A DNA stretch of 45,303 nucleotides. It comes from Methylophaga sp. OBS4 (GTDB taxonomy: Bacteria > Pseudomonadota > Gammaproteobacteria > Nitrosococcales > Methylophagaceae). The stretch is from assembly GCF_026319305.1 (NCBI RefSeq), contig NZ_JAPDMV010000026.1, positions 1-45,303 on the forward strand, in the 5' to 3' direction. Positions within the stretch are counted from its first letter, which is position 1; each line of letters starts with the position of its first letter. Shown piece by piece: positions 17,630 through 26,061 of the stretch. The position numbers and the translations under genes were made by a program. The notes under the pieces are model-generated. The model worked only from the letters and a program-made list of their open reading frames with translations. It was not told the DNA's origin and searched no databases.

Positions 17630-17715
17630 GATCTGTTGACGTTTCATCTTCAGGTAATTGATAAATTAGTCTCAAGCTACAATGCTTATGATTACGGTTG
17701 TGACTGGGAAAAAGA

Positions 17716-18264
17716 ATGTTTGGAAAATCAATAATACCGATCCTGGCTTTATGCTTATTTGTGACAGGCTGTACCAGCTTGGCCAACAAAGGCTCCCCCT
17801 ATCAGGAACAGCAAAACAGGGAAATCAAGGCCCTGTCAGATCTGGAAGTGGCAGGCTATTTAACCGGCAAGGGCATGGGTTACGCTAAAGCTGCCGAGCT
17901 CAATAATTACCCCGGCCCGCGCCATGTGCTGGATCTGGCAAATGAACTTAATCTAAGCCAGGAGCAAACCCGACAGAGCCGGGCCTTGTTGGATGATACG
18001 CAAACGCATGCGGGCCAACTCGGAGAACAGCTGGTAGCCAAAGAACGGGAACTCAATCAGCTGTTTGCCGACAGCATGATAGATGACGATAACCTGGCCC
18101 GCCTGCTGACCGAGATCAGCATTTTGCAGACCAAAATCCGTTATGTACACCTGCGTGCTCACCTGCAACAGAAAGCGGTACTCAATCAGCAGCAGTTGCA
18201 ACGCTATCAACAATTGCGCGGTTATGACAGGCAACAGCCAAACCAACCTCATCATATGCATTGA
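17716..18264 (+). CDS. Spy/CpxP-like periplasmic lipoprotein
   Basis: A 182-residue predicted lipoprotein with lipobox VTGC (Cys19). The mature part is helical and carries the LSQEQ segment and the following coiled helices seen in Spy/CpxP-type periplasmic chaperones and heavy-metal sensors. The segment GMGYAKAAELNNYPGPRHVL is also typical of a subgroup of these proteins. The tail ends in HHMH, which could bind metal. The ribosome site is weak. A role in envelope stress or metal response is inferred. Confidence 0.75.
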   Translation: MFGKSIIPILALCLFVTGCTSLANKGSPYQEQQNREIKALSDLEVAGYLTGKGMGYAKAAELNNYPGPRHVLDLANELNLSQEQTRQSRALLDDTQTHAGQLGEQLVAKERELNQLFADSMIDDDNLARLLTEISILQTKIRYVHLRAHLQQKAVLNQQQLQRYQQLRGYDRQQPNQPHHMH

Positions 18265-18334
18265 ATAAATGGGAAAACCTAGCCGCTGTAATGGGGTCGA
18301 ATGAATAACAGCCTTATTTGTCACTTCTCCCTAT

Positions 18335-19573
18335 ATGAGCCTGATGCCTAAGCATTTCCAGCTTCCCATCCTTGCTGTTACCGGTTTAGTGTTGTTCAAA
18401 CCGGCATTTGCCGAGAATGTTGTCGACACTTCATCAGTGCTGACAACCGCCAGCCATAGCGATGTAATACTGCTTATCATATTTGTATCACTGGCCTTGG
18501 TGGTGTCATTTCTGTGTTCGATAGCAGAGGCGGTGTTGCTGAGCATAACGCCTTCGTATATCGAGGATCTGAAATCGAAACACCCCAAACTTGCAACCCT
18601 GCTAAAAAGACTGAAACAGGATAATGTGGATCAATCTCTGGCCGCGATTTTAACCTTGAACACCATTGCCCATACCGTCGGTGCGCTTGGTGCCGGCGCC
18701 AAAGCCACAGTGGTTTTCGGCAGTGCCTGGTTCGGTGTCTTTTCCGCTGTGATGACGTTGATGATCCTGTTTTTGTCGGAAATCATTCCCAAAACTATCG
18801 GCGCCGTTTATTGGTCGCGGCTGGTCAGGCCGACCGCGTATTTTGTTTATATGCTGACCATACTGCTGTTCCCGATTGTCTGGCTGTCGGAGAAACTCAC
18901 CCGACTGTTTGCTCAGGACCAGAAACTGCACTTTTTCAGCCGTGACGAGCTGGTTGCAATGGCCAGAGTCGGCGAACAAAGCGGCCATATCCACAATAGG
19001 GAAACACGGGCTATCCGTAATCTGCTGCGCTTCGAGTCGTTGAAAATCGTCGATATCATGACCCCGCGCACTGTTATTACCGCCCTGCCCGAAGACATGG
19101 CCATCAAGGACGCGTTGCGTGAAGTGACTCAGTCGCCGTTTTCGCGTCTGCCGGTTTATCAAACCGATATCGATGATATCTGTGGTTTTGTACTTAAGGA
19201 TGATATCTTGCTGGGCAAGGCTCAGGGGCCTGGTGAACAGAAGCTCAAATCACTGAAACGTGATATCCATACCGTGCCCGCGTCGGCATCACTATCCTCT
19301 TTACTGGAGCGCCTGCTCAAAGACCACCAGCATATCGCTGTTGTGGTCGATGAATATGGCGGTACCATCGGTTTAGTCACACTTGAAGATTTAGTGGAAA
19401 CGTTAACCGGCATGGAAATCATGGACGAAACCGACAGCGTCGAAGATATGCGCGCTTTAGCTCGCAAACAATGGATAGAACGTGCCCAAAAGCTGGGGTT
19501 GGACACGAACACCATAGAACGAAAACAGAGCCGAGGGGCAATATCATCAGAAACCGATCCTCAACAACATTAG
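18335..19573 (+). CDS. CNNM/DUF21 and CBS-pair membrane protein
   Basis: A 412-residue inner-membrane protein of the HlyC/CorC (CNNM) family. A first hydrophobic segment (about 10-27) is followed by a DUF21 transmembrane domain (about 44-190). A CBS pair (about 215-345) starts with VDIMTPRTVITALP and ends with VVVDEYGGTIGLVTLEDL. The usual C-terminal CorC_HlyC domain is absent. Relatives are linked to Mg2+ or Co2+ homeostasis. It stands alone. Confidence 0.88.
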   Translation: MSLMPKHFQLPILAVTGLVLFKPAFAENVVDTSSVLTTASHSDVILLIIFVSLALVVSFLCSIAEAVLLSITPSYIEDLKSKHPKLATLLKRLKQDNVDQSLAAILTLNTIAHTVGALGAGAKATVVFGSAWFGVFSAVMTLMILFLSEIIPKTIGAVYWSRLVRPTAYFVYMLTILLFPIVWLSEKLTRLFAQDQKLHFFSRDELVAMARVGEQSGHIHNRETRAIRNLLRFESLKIVDIMTPRTVITALPEDMAIKDALREVTQSPFSRLPVYQTDIDDICGFVLKDDILLGKAQGPGEQKLKSLKRDIHTVPASASLSSLLERLLKDHQHIAVVVDEYGGTIGLVTLEDLVETLTGMEIMDETDSVEDMRALARKQWIERAQKLGLDTNTIERKQSRGAISSETDPQQH

Positions 19574-19634
19574 GGGCTGTTGAATAATTCTCTATCATTA
19601 TTAAGAAAGTAACTCAAACAGTCAGAATAGGCTC

Positions 19635-20033
19635 ATGAAAACAAAATTAATGATTATTTTGGTCTGCCTGCTCATGCTGCTCCCCATAGCGGCAAACTGG
19701 CATATCCAAAACAAAAAAACAGAAGCCGGATATCAACAACTGAAACAACAGGTGCTCGATGACTTGCTGATACTTAACCGAATCTTGATCGGATTTAAAC
19801 TCGATACCGGCCGCTACCCGACTGACGAGGAAGGGGTGCTGGTATTAATTGCTGATAATGGCTACCCCAAGCCAGCCGGAGTTTCTGCGAACGGGTATCT
19901 GAAAGGTATAGCTAAAGATCCCTGGGGCAATCCCTATCACTATACAACCACCCCCAGGCCGCATTTCTTTTCCTATGGCGCCGATGGCAAACAAGGCGGC
20001 ACAGGCCCGAACAGCGATATTTATCCAGAATAA
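19635..20033 (+). CDS. Orphan GspG-like pseudopilin-domain protein
   Basis: A 132-residue protein whose C-terminal part matches the type II secretion major pseudopilin GspG (TGRYPTDEEG, KDPWGNPYHY, FFSYGADGKQGGTGPNSDI). The latter two blocks include the calcium-binding end of GspG. The N-terminus has a hydrophobic helix (about 4-21) but no GFTLIE prepilin-peptidase site. It is therefore probably a membrane-anchored or secreted relative and not a normal pilin. No other secretion genes are nearby. Confidence 0.8.
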   Translation: MKTKLMIILVCLLMLLPIAANWHIQNKKTEAGYQQLKQQVLDDLLILNRILIGFKLDTGRYPTDEEGVLVLIADNGYPKPAGVSANGYLKGIAKDPWGNPYHYTTTPRPHFFSYGADGKQGGTGPNSDIYPE

Positions 20034-20171
20034 TATTTCTGCTGTATAGGCAGCACACCCAATCTCCTTGCGCAGGCTTCGCCACACCTTACATCTATAA
20101 TTCATTATCAAAACAGGCTATTATTCAGTGGACCTGAAAGAAAGTGGACTTTCGATAAGGGATGAACGGAT

Positions 20172-21632
20172 ATGCTCAGGAGTACGGCACAGCTCACAGC
20201 AATTATCGACTCGGTTCCCACCGCCATTGTGATGGTTGATAACCAGGGACACATTGAGTTCATCAATGCGCAAACTGAACGTCTGTTCGGATATCAAGCC
20301 AACGAATTGTTGGGCGAGACGATTGAAATCCTGGTGCCTCACCGCTTCCGTGGCAATCATCCAGCCTTGCGCAACCAGTTCACGAATAATCCGGTAGCCC
20401 GCCCAATGGGCGCAGGCCGTGATCTTTATGGCCTGCGCAAAGACGGCAGCGAATTCCCCATTGAAATCGGCCTCAACCCGATCAGCACCGAGGAAGGTCT
20501 ATTTATTGTCAGCGCGATTGTTGATATTTCCGAACGCAAACGTCTGGAAGCACGTTTCCGGGCCACCATCGAGTCAGCACCGACCGCTATGGTCATGATC
20601 GATCAAACCGGCACTATTGTATTGATCAATCATGAACTGGAAAGGCTGTTTGGTTACAGCCGCGATGAATTGTTGACACAGAAAATAGAGATATTGATAC
20701 CACAACGCTACCGCGCCGCACATCCAGGTCTACGCACCCAATATTTTGTCGCACCGGCAGCACGCCGCATGGGCGCCGGACGTGATTTATCGGGGGTGCG
20801 TAAAGATGGCAGCGAATTTCCGGTTGAAATCGGCCTCAGCCCCGTCAATACTGACGAAGGCCTATTTGTCATAGGCACCATTGTCGACATCAGTGAACGA
20901 ACCCGGCAGGCTAACGAGACCCTGCAACGCCTGAATGAAAACCTGGAACGTAGCAACATCGAGTTACAGCGTTTTGCCTATATTGCCTCCCACGATCTGC
21001 AAACCCCGATGCGCAGCATAGTTGGCTTTATACAACTGCTGCAGTCAACTTATGCCGACAAGCTGGATGACAAAGCCAATGACTGGATCGACCGGGTTGT
21101 CAATGCTACCAAACATCTGCAAACTCTGGTTCAGGATCTGCTCACCTATTCCCGCGTAGACTCCCAGGCCAGCCCTTTCGGGCTTATCAGTATGACTGAG
21201 GTTTTTGATCGGGCTGTCGCCCTGGTCGATACATCGATAACAGAATCAGAGGCCGAAATCAGTCATGATGATTTACCAGACGTCATGGGAGACGATTCCC
21301 AGCTGGTTCAACTCCTACAAAACCTGATCTGTAATGCCATTGTTTATCGCGGTAAAAAAATGCCTCGCATTCATATCTCGGCAGAATACAACAGCAATGA
21401 ATGGATTTTTGCGGTACAAGACAACGGAATAGGTATTCATCCCAAACATCAACAACGGATTTTCGAAATTTTCCAACGTCTGCATGAGCCGCAGGAATAC
21501 CCCGGCACCGGCATCGGCCTCACAATTTGTCGCCGTATCGTGCATCGCCATGGCGGTAGAATGTGGGTCGAATCAGAACCTGAAAAAGGCAGTACTTTTT
21601 ATTTCACTATCGCCAATATCAGGGAGGCGTAA
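20172..21632 (+). CDS. Tandem-PAS sensor histidine kinase
   Basis: A soluble 486-residue kinase. Two PAS domains (about 1-125 and 126-245) are strongly alike, each with MGAGRDL and the RKDGSEFP motif, which shows an internal duplication. The HisKA box contains H274 (ASHDLQTPMRS), the phytochrome-like HPK type. The HATPase domain shows N384/N388, D417-N-G-I and GTGIGL (445-450). No transmembrane helix is seen, so it senses a cytoplasmic signal. The response regulator gene begins 2 bp after its stop. Cofactor binding by the PAS domains cannot be told. Confidence 0.92.
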   Translation: MLRSTAQLTAIIDSVPTAIVMVDNQGHIEFINAQTERLFGYQANELLGETIEILVPHRFRGNHPALRNQFTNNPVARPMGAGRDLYGLRKDGSEFPIEIGLNPISTEEGLFIVSAIVDISERKRLEARFRATIESAPTAMVMIDQTGTIVLINHELERLFGYSRDELLTQKIEILIPQRYRAAHPGLRTQYFVAPAARRMGAGRDLSGVRKDGSEFPVEIGLSPVNTDEGLFVIGTIVDISERTRQANETLQRLNENLERSNIELQRFAYIASHDLQTPMRSIVGFIQLLQSTYADKLDDKANDWIDRVVNATKHLQTLVQDLLTYSRVDSQASPFGLISMTEVFDRAVALVDTSITESEAEISHDDLPDVMGDDSQLVQLLQNLICNAIVYRGKKMPRIHISAEYNSNEWIFAVQDNGIGIHPKHQQRIFEIFQRLHEPQEYPGTGIGLTICRRIVHRHGGRMWVESEPEKGSTFYFTIANIREA

Positions 21633-21634
21633 AA

Positions 21635-22105
21635 ATGACTACAACACAAATATCAAATGGCCGACTTGCAGAAGTGCTGCTGGTCGAAGATAACCCCAAT
21701 GATGTCGAACTCACCCGAATCGGTTTCCGACGAGCGAAATTTTCTGTCAACCTGCACCATGTCGCCAATGGCGAAGAATGCATGAAATTTTTATTTAAGG
21801 AAGACGAGTATGCGGATAAGCCAAGCCCGGATCTGATCCTGCTCGACTTGAATATGCCGAGGATGAACGGGCACGAAGTACTGGAAGAAATCAACCGGCA
21901 TGAAGAGCTAAAACATCTGCCTGTTGTCATCCTGACTTCATCACAAGCAGAAAAAGATATTTTGGCATCATACAAACTGCGTTGTAATGCCTATATGGTC
22001 AAACCGGTCGACTTCGAACAATTCACCAAAGTGATAGATAGCCTGAGCGACTACTGGTTTACCCTGGTTGTGCTGCCTTCGCACACTCCTCCGCAAATGA
22101 CCTGA
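21635..22105 (+). CDS. Single-domain response regulator, Rcp1-like
   Basis: A 156-residue receiver domain with no output domain. E18-D19 form the acidic pocket, D71 (LLDLNMP) is the phosphorylation site, T91-S92 follow and K123 (MVKPVD) completes the site. Extended loops after beta-3 are typical of Rcp1-type regulators that pair with phytochrome-like kinases. Position and spacing indicate that the tandem-PAS kinase is its partner. A VOC gene follows 17 bp later. Confidence 0.92.
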   Translation: MTTTQISNGRLAEVLLVEDNPNDVELTRIGFRRAKFSVNLHHVANGEECMKFLFKEDEYADKPSPDLILLDLNMPRMNGHEVLEEINRHEELKHLPVVILTSSQAEKDILASYKLRCNAYMVKPVDFEQFTKVIDSLSDYWFTLVVLPSHTPPQMT

Positions 22106-22122
22106 CAACAGGGGAAACGGCT

Positions 22123-22476
22123 ATGCCAATCGATCAGAAAATTGATTATATCGAACTTCCCGGCAGCGACTTTGATGCACTGGAGCAATTTTACTCAAAC
22201 ACATTTGGCTGGTCATTTACTGATTACGGCCCTGAATACCGCGCCTTCAGTGATGATAAGCTTGATGGTGGTTTTTTCAAATCAACGCTGAAATCCCGCA
22301 GCGAAAATGGTGCTGCACTGATCATCTTATTTGCTATCGATCTTGAAGCAACACGTGAACAGGTCTTGAAAAACGGGGGCACTATTGCCAAAGACATCTT
22401 TGCCTTCCCCGGCGGACGACGTTTTCACTTTTTCGACCCGCACGGTAATGAACTGGCTGTCTGGTCCGATCATTGA
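22123..22476 (+). CDS. VOC family protein
   Basis: A 117-residue single VOC (glyoxalase/bleomycin resistance fold) protein. Candidate metal ligands are E11 (DYIELPGSD) and the Glu in GNELAVWSD near the end. AGGGGA precedes the ATG. It is probably co-transcribed with the two-component genes. Function unknown. Confidence 0.85.
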   Translation: MPIDQKIDYIELPGSDFDALEQFYSNTFGWSFTDYGPEYRAFSDDKLDGGFFKSTLKSRSENGAALIILFAIDLEATREQVLKNGGTIAKDIFAFPGGRRFHFFDPHGNELAVWSDH

Positions 22477-22544
22477 TAATGAGCCGCCACACGCACTCCG
22501 CTTATGTGATAAATCTGAACTTTGAACATGGCTATTACCCATTT

Positions 22545-22744
22545 ATCCGCAGATTCTCTCAAGTTAAGAAAAGTAGCATTGCATTATTGGAAGGGGCAGC
22601 AAACCCCACGCCACCCGTTTGTATAGAATAAGTCTGGACTGTTTTAACAAGTTATTTGAACCGTTTTTTTTACTGCTTTCATGTCTCAACCCGACCTGCC
22701 CGAATTTCCATTATAATCGGCGTCCATCTGCGTAATTTGCGGAT
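22545..22744. repeat. Degenerate relative of the 97-292 inverted-repeat element
   Basis: ATCCGCAGATT at 22545-22555 and the reverse-oriented block at 22721-22744 (CGTCCATCTGCGTAATTTGC, then GGAT) resemble the arms of the element at 97-292, spanning 200 bp against 196. The interiors show no similarity by eye. It fills most of the 305-bp gap 22477-22781 between two convergent genes. No gene is seen there. Confidence 0.6.
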
Positions 22745-22781
22745 AAAAATGTTATTACGTGCAGCTAGAGTTAATAACGTT

Positions 22782-23528
22782 TTACCAATATTTCTCAATA
22801 CTGATTTGGCCGGGATCACGCCGGCTATGTTTTTTCATACCCCGCTCAGCAATCAAGGTATCCATCGTCTCCTGCACCATATCCGGATTACCGCATAACA
22901 TGACCTGACTATCTTCAGCATTGAAACGGAGTCCGGTTCTCTCTTCCAGCCGGCCATCAAGAATCGCCTGAGGAATCCTGCCGGACAAGGCGAAGTTACA
23001 CTGCTCACGGCTGACAAAAGGCACATAAATGAACTGATCACCATGCTCGGCCAATACTTGCCGAATCGTATCCTGATAAGTCAATTCACTCTCTTCCCTT
23101 ACCGCATGTACCAGCACCACTTTTTCGAACAACTGCCACGGCTGCTCGGTTTTGATAATGGATAAAAACGGTCCGATACCGGTACCAGTAGACAGCAGAT
23201 GCAAATGTCTGGCCGGCGGCAAATGATCCAAGATTAACAGGCCAGCTGCCCGGGGCGCGACGAGTACTTCATCGCCCGGTTTCATATGGGCAAGCGGCAT
23301 TGACAGTTTTCCGTCTAGTACTTCGATAAAATAAAAATCTAATGGCTGTTCGCCGGGGGCATTGACCAACGAAAAGGGTCTACTGACTAGTTCACCATCT
23401 ATTTCGATAGCCAGACGGGTAAACTGCCCTGCCTTGAATGCAGGAAAATCTGCCTGAACCCGTAACGAATGCAGACTATCATTCCATTGCTTGTTCTCAA
23501 CTACCTGCCCCTTAATCCACTTAGTCAT
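22782..23528 (-). CDS. fpr: Ferredoxin--NADP(+) reductase
   Basis: A 248-residue FAD flavoprotein exchanging electrons between NADPH and ferredoxin or flavodoxin. FAD binding is shown by R50-PFSL, NADP binding by STGTGIGP (113-120) and MLCGNPDMV, and the C-terminus ends in IEKYW, with an aromatic residue as in bacterial Fpr. Length fits the compact bacterial type. It stands alone on the minus strand. A soxRS-type link is known in enterics but not visible here. Confidence 0.92.
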   Translation of the reverse strand: MTKWIKGQVVENKQWNDSLHSLRVQADFPAFKAGQFTRLAIEIDGELVSRPFSLVNAPGEQPLDFYFIEVLDGKLSMPLAHMKPGDEVLVAPRAAGLLILDHLPPARHLHLLSTGTGIGPFLSIIKTEQPWQLFEKVVLVHAVREESELTYQDTIRQVLAEHGDQFIYVPFVSREQCNFALSGRIPQAILDGRLEERTGLRFNAEDSQVMLCGNPDMVQETMDTLIAERGMKKHSRRDPGQISIEKYW

Positions 23529-23568
23529 TCAGCCTCCTTATTTCATAGCGTATTTACCGTTGTTACGC

Positions 23569-23723
23569 ACATGTTACTATCAGAATGGCCTCTATTGTTG
23601 TTTCAAGATGATATTGTCGGTTTCAACGTCCATGGCTATGATGCAGCTATTGCAGAGGACTACGGCCATTCGCAGCGAGCGGTGCCTTGTCCTGAGCTGA
23701 CAGACCAACTGAACGAGCACTAA
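23569..23723 (+). CDS. Small open frame of unknown origin
   Basis: A 50-codon ATG frame fills most of the gap between fpr and the GFA gene, with residues such as DDIVGFNVHGYDAAI. I recognise no family. It has no ribosome site, and it may be the remnant of a larger gene or chance. Confidence 0.2.
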
Positions 23724-23744
23724 TACGACTCTGAGAGAATTGAT

Positions 23745-24092
23745 ATGAAATATAAAGGAAGCTGCCACTGCGGCAATATTCAGTTTGAAGTCGAGGGTGA
23801 TCTGGACAGCGCGTTCGCCTGCAATTGCTCTATTTGTTCGCGTAAGGGCACGTTATTATGGTTTGTACCGCATACACAATTTCATTTGCTCACACCGGAA
23901 CAAAACATCAGCACCTATACCTTTAACAAAAAGGTAATTCAGCACCGATTCTGTCCAACCTGCGGCATCCATCCGTTTGAAGAAGGTTCGGATAAAGACG
24001 GTAAGCAGACGGCTGCCATTAATATTCGTTGCCTCGACGATATCGATTTGAACAGTATTACCGTCAAACACTTCAACGGCCACGCCTTATAA
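23745..24092 (+). CDS. GFA family (CENP-V/GFA) zinc protein
   Basis: A 115-residue protein of the glutathione-dependent formaldehyde-activating family fold. Zinc ligands are seen as C7-H-C9, C26-N-C28-SI-C31 and C70-PT-C73. Most members lack the Gfa activity first named, so a formaldehyde role is not implied. First of five small same-strand genes separated by 9-22 bp, which likely form an operon. Confidence 0.9.
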   Translation: MKYKGSCHCGNIQFEVEGDLDSAFACNCSICSRKGTLLWFVPHTQFHLLTPEQNISTYTFNKKVIQHRFCPTCGIHPFEEGSDKDGKQTAAINIRCLDDIDLNSITVKHFNGHAL

Positions 24093-24114
24093 CGCGCAGA
24101 AAGACACCCAAACA

Positions 24115-24567
24115 ATGAACAATATCAGCATATATCCCGCTCAAGCAGAAGATATCTCAGCAATCAGTCATTTGTTGACGATATTGTTCGAACAAGAAGC
24201 CGATTTCAAACCGGATATACACCGCCAGCAACAGGCGGTTGCGATGATTATCGACAATCCCGAATCGGGCCACTTTCTGGTGATGAAACAACACGGTACA
24301 GTTATCGGCACCGTAAACCTGCTTTACCTGACTTCCACCGCGATGGGCGGCAAAGCCGCGATACTGGAAGATATGGTGATCCATCCTGACTGGCGGGCGA
24401 TGGGGCTGGGCAAGCAACTCTTACAACGGGCAGTTGAACATGCCCGTCAGCAAGGCTGTCTGCGCCTGACTTTGCTGACCGACAGCGATAACAAAAAGGC
24501 CCAAACGCTGTATCAAAACTGTGGCTTTCACCTGTCAAAGATGGTACCAATGAGATTAGAGTTTTAA
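24115..24567 (+). CDS. GNAT family N-acetyltransferase
   Basis: A 150-residue single GNAT domain. The acetyl-CoA motif is R94-AMGLG-K100 (VIHPDWRAMGLGKQLL). The C-terminus has the usual beta-bulge pattern (YQNCGF). Second gene of the small-gene run. The substrate is unknown. Confidence 0.9.
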   Translation: MNNISIYPAQAEDISAISHLLTILFEQEADFKPDIHRQQQAVAMIIDNPESGHFLVMKQHGTVIGTVNLLYLTSTAMGGKAAILEDMVIHPDWRAMGLGKQLLQRAVEHARQQGCLRLTLLTDSDNKKAQTLYQNCGFHLSKMVPMRLEF

Positions 24568-24589
24568 ATAAATTCAGTGGATTGAAAAC

Positions 24590-25135
24590 ATGAAAACCAG
24601 TATCTATATTGCGACCAGTGTAGATGGTTTTATCGCCAGGGAAAATGGCGAACTTGACTGGCTGCCTACTCTGGAAGAAGCAATAAACAATGAAGATTAC
24701 GGTTACCATGATTTCATCACTTCCGTAGATGCCCTGGTCATGGGGCGTAATACCTATGAGTCAGTCCGTGCTTTTGGTGCCTGGCCTTATGAGAAGAAAC
24801 CGGTGTTTGTACTCACCAATCAGCCCATTGACATTCCGGACGAGCTGACCGGCATGATCGAGTCGCTGACAGCTTCACCGGAAGAAGTGATCCGGCAACT
24901 GAGCCAGCGCGGCTTTCACCATCTTTATATTGATGGTGGTAAAACTATTCAGAACTTTCTTATCGCTGGTTTAATCAATCAATTGATTATTACCCGGGTG
25001 CCCATCCTGATAGGCAGCGGTATCCCGCTGTTCGGCACATTGCCGGGCGATATCAAACTCCGCAATATCAAAACCAGGCATTTCAGCAACGGCTTGGTTC
25101 AGACTAACTACGAAGTGCTGCGTCCGGCACCGTGA
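24590..25135 (+). CDS. Dihydrofolate reductase-fold protein (RibD C-terminal type)
   Basis: A 181-residue protein of the YyaP/RibD-C group. Characteristic blocks are SVDGFIA near the start, VMGRNTYE, YIDGGKTIQNFL and PILIGSGIPLFG. It has a DHFR fold and probably binds NADPH, but true folate reduction is not indicated. It is the third gene of the run. Function unknown. Confidence 0.88.
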   Translation: MKTSIYIATSVDGFIARENGELDWLPTLEEAINNEDYGYHDFITSVDALVMGRNTYESVRAFGAWPYEKKPVFVLTNQPIDIPDELTGMIESLTASPEEVIRQLSQRGFHHLYIDGGKTIQNFLIAGLINQLIITRVPILIGSGIPLFGTLPGDIKLRNIKTRHFSNGLVQTNYEVLRPAP

Positions 25136-25144
25136 TACCGCATT

Positions 25145-25450
25145 ATGGCAGAGAACAACAAGCATAAATGGTCACAAAAAGTAACCGGGACCAGCGATGC
25201 TTTGGATCTGGAACCGGGCGTATTTACCTGGGAGGATCCCAAACAAATTGCACTGTCGTTACAACGCTCGGCCGAGCAAAGCAAACGCCGCAAGGCTGAT
25301 CCGTTTCGTTCGGCCATGTCGATGCTGACCTTTTATATCAACCGGGCGGGAAGTCAGCTGCCGGAAACACAGAAACAGCGACTGGAACAGGCCAAGGATG
25401 AACTGCGCGAACTCTATGGCAGACCGAGACGAAAACAGAAAGCGGAGTAA
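25145..25450 (+). CDS. DUF3175 domain-containing protein
   Basis: A small basic 101-residue protein of the DUF3175 family, recognised by KWSQKVT near the start and the LSLQRSAEQSKRRKADPFRSAM segment. Function unknown. It starts 9 bp after the RibD-like gene. Confidence 0.85.
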   Translation: MAENNKHKWSQKVTGTSDALDLEPGVFTWEDPKQIALSLQRSAEQSKRRKADPFRSAMSMLTFYINRAGSQLPETQKQRLEQAKDELRELYGRPRRKQKAE

Positions 25451-25459
25451 TAGCAGCCA

Positions 25460-25867
25460 ATGGTGATGGAAAACATTAACGCCCGCCTGTTGTGGGAAAT
25501 CTTCAAACATGTACGCAGCTGGCTGGCGAATCTGAATCGTGCCAGTGAACAGCGGCAGCAGGATTCGGTCAAAGCATTACGGGAGGTGATTATCGCCGCC
25601 AGAGAAACAGCCGTCTATATGCGTCAGATTCAAGATACAGAAAACCGACATCATGCTACCGAAAGTCATCTGGCCAGCCTCTGGACCCGGCTGGGTTTTG
25701 AACTCGAAGATCTGGGGCTGAACAAATTAGCCAAACGCTGCCAGATCACCGGCAAACACTGGGCCGACCCGACCCATTATGATGAAACGTTTCTGCACAA
25801 AGCCGATATCAGTCTGGAGACCATGGAAAAGCTGGCCAATCAAATCCTGCACCATATCAAAAACTGA
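25460..25867 (+). CDS. Hypothetical helical protein
   Basis: A 135-residue, mostly helical protein I do not recognise. It is rich in charged residues, with histidines scattered through the C-terminal half and no signal peptide or membrane helix. ATGs at 25460 and 25466 are both possible, and no clear ribosome site is seen. Its place 9 bp after the DUF3175 gene supports expression with that run. Last gene of the run. Confidence 0.65.
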   Translation: MVMENINARLLWEIFKHVRSWLANLNRASEQRQQDSVKALREVIIAARETAVYMRQIQDTENRHHATESHLASLWTRLGFELEDLGLNKLAKRCQITGKHWADPTHYDETFLHKADISLETMEKLANQILHHIKN

Positions 25868-25986
25868 CAGCCTCGAATGAAAGAAGCACATTGGCTGGTT
25901 TTAGCCCCTCCTTCGGCACCACTCTGAGCAGATGCTGCTCCCCCTGACATGTTCAGTCATACAGCTAGAGCTCCGAACAGGTCTCG

Positions 25987-26019
25987 CTGATATCGTGCAT
26001 TTCCAGGTTGTTTCGGTAT
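25987..26019 (+). repeat. Dispersed 33-bp motif, copy upstream of the DUF2235 gene
   Basis: Matches the copies at 32436-32468 (minus) and 32659-32690 (plus) with about three differences, sharing CATTTCCAGGTTGT and TCGGTAT. It ends 42 bp before the DUF2235 start and is followed by TATATATTT-like bases. It points toward that gene. Confidence 0.75.
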
Positions 26020-26061
26020 ATATTTGACTCAGTAATAACGGATCATGGCGAGGGAGCGGAC

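Noticed and set aside
23469-23723. Overlapping plus-strand frames upstream of the GFA gene
   Set aside because: They begin inside the antisense of fpr. Only the short frame from 23569 is mentioned as a low-confidence remnant.
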